From Gaiellasilicea sp033857955 (GTDB taxonomy: Bacteria > Actinomycetota > Thermoleophilia > Gaiellales > Gaiellaceae): a stretch of DNA of 64,000 nt. The DNA lies in NCBI GenBank assembly GCA_033857955.1, contig JAWVCW010000006.1, positions 1 through 64,000 on the forward strand. Reading direction: 5' to 3'. How positions within the stretch are numbered: the stretch's first letter is position 1; each line of letters opens with the position of its first letter. The translations under genes were made by a program, and so were the position numbers. Under the pieces are notes generated by a model. The model was not told where the DNA came from. It was given only the letters and a program-made list of their open reading frames with translations, and searched no databases. This document shows positions 57,984-64,000 of the stretch, one piece after another.

Positions 57984-59060
57984 CTACACGGTCGTCGGCG
58001 TCGGATCCGGGCTGCCCCGCGCGCGGCGGTGCGTGAGCCAGTCGACGAGGATCACCTGAATGGCGCCGGCCACCGGAATCGCGGCAAGCGCCCCGATCAC
58101 GCCGGCGAGCTCGGATCCGATCAACACCGCGATCAGCACGGCGAGCGGTGAGAGTTGCACGGTCCGCCCGTAGACGATCGGCTGGAGAACTTGGTTCTCG
58201 ATCTGCTGATAGACGACGAAGAAGATCAGGACGACGATTCCGGACGTCGTGGAGTCCAGAAAGGCGACCGTCGTCACGAGGATCGCGGCGATCGTCGCCC
58301 CGGCGAGCGGGATCAGGTCGAGGATCGCGACCAGGAGTCCGAGAGCCACGGCATACGGCACGCCGAGGATCACGAGGACGGTCGTCGAGACGATGCCGGC
58401 GATCAGGCTGATCGTGAGGTTCCCGGTCACATAGCCACCTATCGTCCGGTAGATGTCCCGGCCGATCGCGCGCCAGCGCGGCTGCTTCTCCTCGGGCAGG
58501 AGGCTGTAGAGGCGTTCCATCCAGGCCGGTCCCTCGAGGAGCATGAAGAGCGTCAGGAAGGCAATCGTGACGGTCGCGATCACGGCCGTGATCACGCCCT
58601 TCGTGACCGCGACAGCTGTGCCCGAGAGCCCGAGCACCTTTGTCGCTCCCCCGTTGGAGAGCGCGTCGCGCACACGCTCTGTGATGTGGTACTCGCGCTC
58701 GAGGAAGCCGAGGCGGCCCCTCCCCTTCGTCAGGTCCTCGACGTAGCCCGGCACCGCGGCGATGAAGTCGTTGACCTGCGCGACAATCGTCGGGACGACC
58801 GTGGCTGCGAGAGCCGCGATCAGCACGATCGCTCCGACGAACACGATCGCCACGGCCAGCCCGCGACGCCGGATCCCGCGCCTCTGGAGGGCGTCGACGG
58901 CCGGGTTGAGCGCAACTGCAAGGAAGATCGCGACAAAGATCCAGATCAGGATCCCCTGTGCGGCCTTGACCACCTGGAGCAGCAGAAAGGCGGCGATGAT
59001 GATCCCGAGCACGACGAGGACCGTGCGCGGGCGGAAGTGCACCAGGCGCTCCTCCAGCAT
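57984..59060 (-). CDS. AI-2E family transporter
   Basis: This 358-residue membrane protein of the AI-2 exporter/PerM family has eight or so hydrophobic helices, with IFVAIFLAVALNPAVDALQRRGIRRRGLAVAIVF and the central LLEGPAWMERLYSLLPEEKQPRW and QQIENQVLQPIVYGRTVQLSPLAVLIAVLIGSEL motifs. Some members export autoinducer-2 or exchange sodium and protons; the substrate here is unknown. The ATG at 59060 is used rather than a longer upstream start. Confidence 0.92.
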   Translation of the reverse strand: MLEERLVHFRPRTVLVVLGIIIAAFLLLQVVKAAQGILIWIFVAIFLAVALNPAVDALQRRGIRRRGLAVAIVFVGAIVLIAALAATVVPTIVAQVNDFIAAVPGYVEDLTKGRGRLGFLEREYHITERVRDALSNGGATKVLGLSGTAVAVTKGVITAVIATVTIAFLTLFMLLEGPAWMERLYSLLPEEKQPRWRAIGRDIYRTIGGYVTGNLTISLIAGIVSTTVLVILGVPYAVALGLLVAILDLIPLAGATIAAILVTTVAFLDSTTSGIVVLIFFVVYQQIENQVLQPIVYGRTVQLSPLAVLIAVLIGSELAGVIGALAAIPVAGAIQVILVDWLTHRRARGSPDPTPTTV

Positions 59061-59136
59061 CGCACCGAGGATAAGCCTCGTCGCGGACGTCAAGGGCCGA
59101 CTCAATCTTCATTCGGTGCGGCCGATACACGCGTCG

Positions 59137-60870
59137 ATGGCTAGTGCCGCACAGCACAAGGGCGGGCTCGCTCACAGCGTGCTCATACACGCAGCCGCGC
59201 TCGCCCTGATCCTGGCAGTGCTCTTCTCGATCCTCGCGATCGACCGTAATGGAGACCGGCAGAAACAGGCGCAGCTGCTCGTCTCGCAGATCGACTCGCG
59301 TCTCACGTTGAATCAGAACGTTCCTTGGGATGCGCATCCCGAGGGCGCCAATCTTCCACCCAAGCAGGTGCTGGCGACCCTCGCAGCAGCCAGCCGCGAC
59401 ATTCGGGCCGATCTGGTCGAGTTGGGTGAGATCGACCCGGGCATGCGCAGGCTGGTGCCGCTCGAGAAACGGAATGCCGCGATCCTCGTGCGTCAGCTGC
59501 CCGCGGTCCTGGCCGCGGACGAGACCGAGTCGAACAAGATCGCCAACGAGGCCAACGTCCTGTTCGTCGAGCTTCGACGCGAGCTCACCGAGGCAGCCGA
59601 GCGCTTCAGCGACTCCGCGAACAGCGCGAAGCGGTACACGTTCGTCGGCACCGCAGGACTCTTGCTCTTGCTCTATGCCGCGTTCGCGCTGACGCTTGCG
59701 ATGCTCCGCCGCATGCAACGGCAGGCCGCGATGCAGAGCGAGCGCCTGCTCCAGGCGCAGAAGATGGAAGCCGTCGGGCAGCTCGCCGGTGGGATTGCGC
59801 ACGACTTCAACAACCTCCTGGTCGGCATCCGCGGCTTCACCGAGCTTGCTCAGTCCTCGCTCGACGCGGGAGCTCCGGCGCACGCCGATCTCGACGAGGC
59901 GATCGCAGCCGCGGATCGTGCGACGTTGCTCACACACCAGCTGCTGGCGTTCAGCCGCGACCAGGTGCTCCAGCCGGTGGTGCTCGATCCCAACTCCACC
60001 GTGTCGGACGTGGCGAGCCTCCTCGACCGGCTGATCGGACAGAGGATCTCGATCAAGGTCGAGCTCGACCCCCACGTTCCGTGCATCGAGGGCGACTCGG
60101 GCCAGCTCGGCCAGGTGATCGTCAACCTGGCGGTGAACGCCCGAGACGCGATGCCGGCCGGCGGCGAGCTGACGATTCGCACCTCGCGCTCCGACATCCG
60201 CGCCTTCGCCACCGGCGGTGCGTCCGGACCCTGCGTCGTGATCGAGGTCTCGGACACCGGGGTCGGAATGGACGAGGCCACGCAGAAGCGGATGTTCGAT
60301 CCGTTCTTCACGACGAAGGACGTCGGCGCGGGCACGGGTCTCGGGCTCGCGACCGTCTGGGCGATCGTCGCCCAGAACCACGGCCACATCGACGTCCAGA
60401 GCGAGCTCGGCAGCGGCACGACGATTGCGATCTACTTGCCGGCGTCGGCAAAGATCCTGGACGCCGCGAAGGAGCGCTCGAAAGCGACCCGGGCCACCGG
60501 CACCGGGATCACCATCCTCCTCGTCGACGACAACGATTCCGTGCGCACGTTCGTGGCCCGAACGCTTGGTGCCCTGGATTACACCGTGCTGACCGCGGCG
60601 AACGCGGACGAGGCACTCCTGCTCGCCACCTCCGGCGCCGCGATCGACCTCCTCCTCACCGATCTGAACATGCCGGGGATGAGCGGGCACGAGCTCGCGG
60701 CCAAGCTCGGACACCTGCCCGTGCTCTACATGTCGGGGCATCCGAGGGAATCGAGCCCGAACGTGCGCGACGAGAAGGCCCACTTCATCCAGAAGCCCTT
60801 CGGGATGACCGAGCTGACAGACGCCGTGAGCGCGGTCCTCGCCGAGTGCTCCGCCATGACCGCGGCCTAG
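59137..60870 (+). CDS. Hybrid sensor histidine kinase with C-terminal receiver
   Basis: This 577-residue protein has an N-terminal helix (about 15-35), an extracytoplasmic helical region, a second helix (168-190), and the dimer/phosphate-accepting motif GGIAHDFNNLL with His222. The ATPase domain has the N-box NLAVNARDAM, the G1 box DTGVGMD, then FFTTKDVGAGTGLGL. A receiver domain (about 459-565) follows with Asp464/465, the phosphorylated Asp509 and Lys553. The signal and target are unknown; the histidine kinase is unusually compact outside the membrane. Confidence 0.94.
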   Translation: MASAAQHKGGLAHSVLIHAAALALILAVLFSILAIDRNGDRQKQAQLLVSQIDSRLTLNQNVPWDAHPEGANLPPKQVLATLAAASRDIRADLVELGEIDPGMRRLVPLEKRNAAILVRQLPAVLAADETESNKIANEANVLFVELRRELTEAAERFSDSANSAKRYTFVGTAGLLLLLYAAFALTLAMLRRMQRQAAMQSERLLQAQKMEAVGQLAGGIAHDFNNLLVGIRGFTELAQSSLDAGAPAHADLDEAIAAADRATLLTHQLLAFSRDQVLQPVVLDPNSTVSDVASLLDRLIGQRISIKVELDPHVPCIEGDSGQLGQVIVNLAVNARDAMPAGGELTIRTSRSDIRAFATGGASGPCVVIEVSDTGVGMDEATQKRMFDPFFTTKDVGAGTGLGLATVWAIVAQNHGHIDVQSELGSGTTIAIYLPASAKILDAAKERSKATRATGTGITILLVDDNDSVRTFVARTLGALDYTVLTAANADEALLLATSGAAIDLLLTDLNMPGMSGHELAAKLGHLPVLYMSGHPRESSPNVRDEKAHFIQKPFGMTELTDAVSAVLAECSAMTAA

Positions 60871-60882
60871 CGAGTCGCTGGA

Positions 60883-60953
60883 AGCCGGTGGCGGGAATCG
60901 AACCCGCGTAACTAGCTTGGAAGGCTAGGGCTCTACCATTGAGCTACACCGGC
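60883..60953 (-). tRNA. tRNA-Gly (TCC)
   Basis: The 71-base minus-strand gene has acceptor GCCGGTG with CACCGGC, anticodon stem CTAGC/GCTAG around CTTCCAA (anticodon TCC, reading GGA) and T-arm GCGGG-TTCGATT-CCCGC. The discriminator is T. It lies between the histidine kinase and the CtaG-like gene. Confidence 0.96.
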
Positions 60954-60976
60954 GCGGGTGACGTAGCGTAGCCGCC

Positions 60977-61687
60977 GTGGATCCGTACGACTGGTCGTGG
61001 AATCCGGAGGCGCTCACTGTCGTTCCGGCTCTCGCGATCGGCTACCTATGGGCGATACGCCGGTTCCCGGCCCCCCGCTGGCGGATCGCCTGCTTCCTCG
61101 GCGCGATGCTGCTGGTGCTCGCCGTGACGGTCACGCCGATCGAGACGATCGCGTTGCACTACCTGCTCTCGATGCACCTCGTCCAGAACGTCGTCCTCGC
61201 CGAGTGGGCGCCGCTGCTCTTCGTCCTCGGCATCCCGCCGGCCCTCGCCAAGCTCGCGCCGCGCGTACCGCCGCTGGCCGGGCTCGCGCTCTGGATCGTC
61301 AACTACGGCGTCTGGCACCTGCCGTGGCTCTACGACACGGCACTGCGGCACCCGCACCCCCTCCTGCACCTCGAGCACGCCCTTTACTTCGCGACCGGCG
61401 TGCTTCTCTGGTGGCCGGTCTTGCATTCGCGCCTCTCCTCGGGAGCGAAGGCCGCCTACGTCTTCGCCGCGTTCGCGCTCGCGAGCCCGATCGGACTCGT
61501 GATGGCCCTCGTGCCCAAGCCGCTCTACGACTTCTACGTCGAGGGCCCGGGACTCTGGGGCCTCGACCCGCTGCTCGACCAGCAGATCGCCGGAGTCACG
61601 ATGTCCCTGACCGAAACGGTTGTCTTCTTCGCCGTCTTCGCGTTGTACGTCTCCCGCTTCTTCGCCGAGCAGGACGCGGCAACTTGA
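60977..61687 (+). CDS. ctaG: CtaG-like cytochrome c oxidase assembly protein
   Basis: This 236-residue membrane protein has about seven hydrophobic helices and the caa3_CtaG signature: LHYLLSMHLVQNVVLAEWAPLLFVLGIP, YGVWHLPWLYDTALRHPHPLLHLEHALYFATGVLLWWPV and the late GVTMSLTETVVFF. The His residues in the HxxLH region are probably copper ligands. It helps fit copper into the terminal oxidase. No oxidase subunits are adjacent. It starts with GTG. Confidence 0.9.
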   Translation: MDPYDWSWNPEALTVVPALAIGYLWAIRRFPAPRWRIACFLGAMLLVLAVTVTPIETIALHYLLSMHLVQNVVLAEWAPLLFVLGIPPALAKLAPRVPPLAGLALWIVNYGVWHLPWLYDTALRHPHPLLHLEHALYFATGVLLWWPVLHSRLSSGAKAAYVFAAFALASPIGLVMALVPKPLYDFYVEGPGLWGLDPLLDQQIAGVTMSLTETVVFFAVFALYVSRFFAEQDAAT

Positions 61688-61704
61688 GGACGAATGTCAC
61701 GAGC

Positions 61705-61908
61705 ATGGACGCGATCCGCCGTCGTCTTCGGTCTCTCTTCGGCTCCGGCTCGGACTCCGCGGGAGACCCCGACGACCGCCGGACCGCCGCCGAGCGCCGT
61801 TCGGGCGACGAGCGACGCGAGCGCCTCAGCCTGCCGGCCGTCGCCGATGAGCGCCGTTCCGGCAGCGAGCGCCGTTCCGGGCGCGACCGCCGCGACAAGA
61901 CCCAGTAA
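61705..61908 (+). CDS. Small Arg-rich repeat protein (67 aa)
   Basis: This 67-residue protein has an N-terminal helix (DAIRRRLRSLFG) and a tail with four related units around ERRSG and RRxGxxRR (RRTAAERRSGDERRE, DERRSGSERRSGRDRRD). Such ERRSGxDRR tracts precede response regulators and PilZ domains in other proteins. It begins 17 bases after the ctaG stop, so it may be co-expressed. The function is unknown. Confidence 0.6.
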   Translation: MDAIRRRLRSLFGSGSDSAGDPDDRRTAAERRSGDERRERLSLPAVADERRSGSERRSGRDRRDKTQ

Positions 61909-61919
61909 ACGCCAGTAGG

Positions 61920-61993
61920 TCGGGGCGGCCGGATTCGAACCGGCGACTTCTCGCTCCCAAAGCGAGCGCGCTACCAGGCTGCGCCACGCCCCG
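61920..61993 (-). tRNA. tRNA-Pro (TGG)
   Basis: The 74-base minus-strand gene has acceptor CGGGGCG with CGCCCCG, anticodon stem CTCGC/GCGAG around TTTGGGA (anticodon TGG, reading CCA) and T-arm GCCGG-TTCGAAT-CCGGC. The discriminator is A. Confidence 0.97.
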
Positions 61994-62038
61994 ATGCCCC
62001 CAGTGTAGGGCCGCACTCCGCTGGTAGCGTCGCGCGGA

Positions 62039-62986
62039 GTGGCGGACGTCGCGTATATCCCCGGGGAGCGGGGGCACGAGCGGCGACCGGCAGTCGGCTA
62101 CGCGATGGTGATCGCGGCTGCGCTTCTCTTCGCGCTCAACGGCACGGTCTCCAAGGTCGTGCTCCAATCCGGGATCTCCGCGCTCGAGCTGACCCAGGCG
62201 CGTGCGACCGGAGCGTTCCTCGGCTTCGCGCTCATGCTCGCGGTCACGCGCCGCAAGACACTGCGCCTCCGCTGGCGCGAGCTCCCGTACCTCGTCGTCT
62301 TCGGGATCGCAGGCGTGGCGCTCGTGCAATGGCTCTACTTCGTCGCGATCGGCAGGCTGCCGATCGGGATCGCCCTCCTGATCGAGTACCTGGGGCCGAT
62401 TCTGATCGCGATCTGGGCCTGGGCGGTCTTCAAGGAGCCGATCCGACGCCGGATCTGGCTCGCACTCGTCCTTGCAGTCGGCGGCCTCTCGGTCGTTGTG
62501 GAGGTCTGGAGCGGCCTCTCCCTCGATGGGCTCGGGATCGCAGCGGCGCTCTGCGCCGCGGTCGCCTATGCGGTATACGTGCTGATGGCCGAGCACGCGG
62601 TCAAGTGGCGGGATCCGGCGTCGCTGACCGCTTACGGCTTCTTCTTCGCGGCGCTCTTCTGGGCCGTCGTGGAGCCGCTCTGGCGCTTCCCGACCGCGCG
62701 GCTCGACGACAGCGTCTCGCTCCTGGGCCACCTCGAGCGCCACGCGCTGCCGGTGTGGCTGCTCCTGCTCTACGTCGTCGTCGCCGGGACGATGGTCACC
62801 TTCCTGCTCGTGGCCGCGGCGCTCCGCCACATCTCCGCGACGAGGGTCGGGATCGTCGCGATGCTGGAGCCGGTGGGAGCGAGCCTTGTCGCCTTCCTCT
62901 GGCTCGGCGAGTCGTTCGGCACCGCCCAGCTGATCGGCGGATCGGTCGTCCTGGCGGCGATTCTCCTTGCGCAAACTTCCCGCTAA
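62039..62986 (+). CDS. EamA-family (DMT) transporter
   Basis: This 315-residue membrane protein has two EamA repeats of five helices each. The first opens AMVIAAALLFALNGTVSKVV, with TQARATGAF, and the second covers LDGLGIAAALCAAVAYAVYVLMAEHAV, with TRVGIVAMLEPVGASLVAFLWLGES. DMT transporters carry amino acids, drugs or metabolites. The substrate is unknown. The GTG at 62039 is the first start; the methionine at 62105 is an alternative. Confidence 0.93.
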   Translation: MADVAYIPGERGHERRPAVGYAMVIAAALLFALNGTVSKVVLQSGISALELTQARATGAFLGFALMLAVTRRKTLRLRWRELPYLVVFGIAGVALVQWLYFVAIGRLPIGIALLIEYLGPILIAIWAWAVFKEPIRRRIWLALVLAVGGLSVVVEVWSGLSLDGLGIAAALCAAVAYAVYVLMAEHAVKWRDPASLTAYGFFFAALFWAVVEPLWRFPTARLDDSVSLLGHLERHALPVWLLLLYVVVAGTMVTFLLVAAALRHISATRVGIVAMLEPVGASLVAFLWLGESFGTAQLIGGSVVLAAILLAQTSR

Positions 62987-63052
62987 TTGCGGGCCCCCTA
63001 TCCCCCGATCGAGGGATGCGACCGTCCGACGGCACCGACATTCTGCCGCGGT

Positions 63053-63541
63053 ATGCAGATTCCGCCGCATATTGGGTTAAGGTTTTGCGTGGTTCTCGTA
63101 GTCCTCGCCGCCCTGGCGCTCGCACCTGTCGGCCAGAGCGCGACAACGCAAACCCGGGCCGAGCGTTCCCTGGTCGAAGCCGTGAACGACGTCCGCGACG
63201 CGCACAACCTGCGCCCGCTTCGGATCGACCCGGCTCTGGTGCGGGCGGCTCGAGGGTATTCGGCCTCGATGCTCCGCCGCAACGTCTTCGAGCACGGCTC
63301 CTTCGCCGACCGGATCGTGCGCCAGGGTGCCCGCGGCCCTGCCTTGGGCGAGAACCTGGCCTGGGGCGTCGGCAGACGAGCGTCTGCGCGCCGCATCGTC
63401 GGCGCGTGGATGAACAGCCCGGGACACCGCGAGAATCTGCTTCGCCCGGGTTGGGACCGAATCGGCATCGGCGCCCTCAAAGGCCGCTTCCTCGGCGTCC
63501 GCGGCGCCACGGTCGTGACAGCGGACTTCGCCGGCAGCTGA
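63053..63541 (+). CDS. Secreted CAP-domain (SCP-like) protein, second copy
   Basis: This 162-residue protein has a signal peptide (IGLRFCVVLVVLAALALAPVG) and a CAP domain: DVRDAHNLRPLRIDPALVRAARGYSASMLRRNVFEHGSF, LGENLAWG and WMNSPGHRENLLRPGWDRIGIGAL. The CAP Glu and two His are present. It is shorter than the protein at 57363-57908 and lacks the long linker. The ATG at 63053 is used because a signal peptide follows it directly. It converges with the response regulator gene. Confidence 0.92.
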   Translation: MQIPPHIGLRFCVVLVVLAALALAPVGQSATTQTRAERSLVEAVNDVRDAHNLRPLRIDPALVRAARGYSASMLRRNVFEHGSFADRIVRQGARGPALGENLAWGVGRRASARRIVGAWMNSPGHRENLLRPGWDRIGIGALKGRFLGVRGATVVTADFAGS

Positions 63542-63542
63542 C

Positions 63543-63980
63543 TCAGGTCTCGGCCATCAGCGACCGGAGCTCGGTCAGCTTCTCGCGCCTGAGCTCGTCG
63601 CGCTCGCCGCGTTCCAGCCGCTCGAGCAGGCTGCGCACGAGCGGCGCCAGCTCGACCGGGTTGAACGGCTTGGTGATGTAGTCGACCCCGCCGATGTCGA
63701 GCCCGCGCGCGCGGTCCCGGAACTCGGCGCGGGCGGTGAGGAAGATGATCGGGATCCCCACGGTCTGCTCGTCCTCGAGCAGAGCCTCGGCGACGCCCCA
63801 GCCATCGAGCCCGGGCATCATCACGTCGAGCAGGATCACGTCGGGCTGCTCGGCGCTTGCCTTCGCCAGACCGGAGGGGCCGTCACCCGCCTCGAGCACC
63901 GACATGCCCTCAGCCTCCAGGTTGACACGGCAGAGCAGCCGTATCGGCGCCTCGTCGTCGATGACCAGTACCCGAGTCAT
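63543..63980 (-). CDS. Single-domain response regulator
   Basis: This 145-residue protein is one CheY-like receiver domain: Asp8/Asp9 (VIDDE), phosphorylated Asp52 (LLDVMMPG), Thr82 and Lys104 (ITKPFNP). A basic-acidic helix (LERLERGERDELRREKLTEL) forms the end, and no output domain is present. It could pass phosphate or bind partners. No histidine kinase is adjacent; the hybrid kinase at 59137-60870 is 3 kb away. The last 20 bases of the window upstream of it hold nothing recognisable. Confidence 0.93.
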   Translation of the reverse strand: MTRVLVIDDEAPIRLLCRVNLEAEGMSVLEAGDGPSGLAKASAEQPDVILLDVMMPGLDGWGVAEALLEDEQTVGIPIIFLTARAEFRDRARGLDIGGVDYITKPFNPVELAPLVRSLLERLERGERDELRREKLTELRSLMAET

Positions 63981-64000
63981 GCCCTCTGCCCGTCCCCTAC

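Noticed and set aside
57805..60783. A 992-residue minus-strand open frame
   Set aside because: It runs through the CAP, AI-2E and histidine kinase genes in other frames, has no domain, and is Arg/Asp-rich as expected from GC-rich antisense reading.

Overview
The window is a very GC-rich, densely packed bacterial chromosome segment with many GTG and TTG starts, ATGA-type overlaps and seven tRNA genes. Gene content and order (valS-folC-ndk ... maf-mreBCD-mrdA-rodA-rng-rplU-rpmA-obg-nadD-rsfS) fit an actinobacterium, and the short proteins and the stand-alone ribosome/cell-shape cluster look most like the deep-branching class Thermoleophilia (Gaiella/Solirubrobacter type). No rRNA gene is present, so this placement is inference. 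No prophage, integrase, insertion sequence or CRISPR array was seen.

Layout. 1-16.8 kb: the end of a heterodimeric ABC exporter pair, a secreted three-repeat protein, a UdgX-type uracil-DNA glycosylase, a diguanylate cyclase, a secreted Pro/Ala-rich protein, the E1 subunit of 2-oxoglutarate dehydrogenase preceded by a run of small membrane proteins, a sigma-70 factor, a secreted glycoside hydrolase, a DUF72 protein, a CurA-like reductase and a 1-Cys peroxiredoxin. 17-37 kb: the housekeeping block, nearly all on the minus strand: tRNA-Ala, rsfS, nadD, obg, rpmA, rplU, an RNase E/G with long tails, rodA, mrdA, mreD, mreC, mreB, maf, ndk, folC and valS. It joins ribosome assembly, RNA decay, NAD synthesis and rod-shape peptidoglycan synthesis.

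37-48 kb: an accessory, regulator-rich stretch. It holds a secreted alpha/beta hydrolase, a PaaI-type thioesterase divergent from an HxlR regulator over a palindrome, a pore-loop membrane protein, a gamma-glutamyltransferase joined to a complete peptide ABC importer (two ATPases, two permeases, a binding protein) divergent from a GntR regulator, a second PaaI-type thioesterase, and a ribbon-helix-helix protein behind a 10-bp perfect inverted repeat. 48.5-52.8 kb: clpX, clpP, tig and an ArsC-type reductase, tightly overlapped, with a divergent histidine phosphatase.

52.8-64 kb: six tRNAs (His, Arg-TCG, Leu-TAG, Arg-TCT, Gly-TCC, Pro-TGG) interspersed with signalling and envelope genes: a MEDS-domain protein, an L,D-transpeptidase, two CAP-domain proteins, a hybrid histidine kinase, a CtaG-like protein, an EamA transporter and a response regulator.

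The most unusual signal is a pair of intergenic elements directly downstream of tRNA-Ala and tRNA-His. They share short conserved blocks, including an identical 13-nt core, and the same two-hairpin layout, while the stem sequences differ and keep their pairing. This looks like a selected structure rather than a chance repeat.
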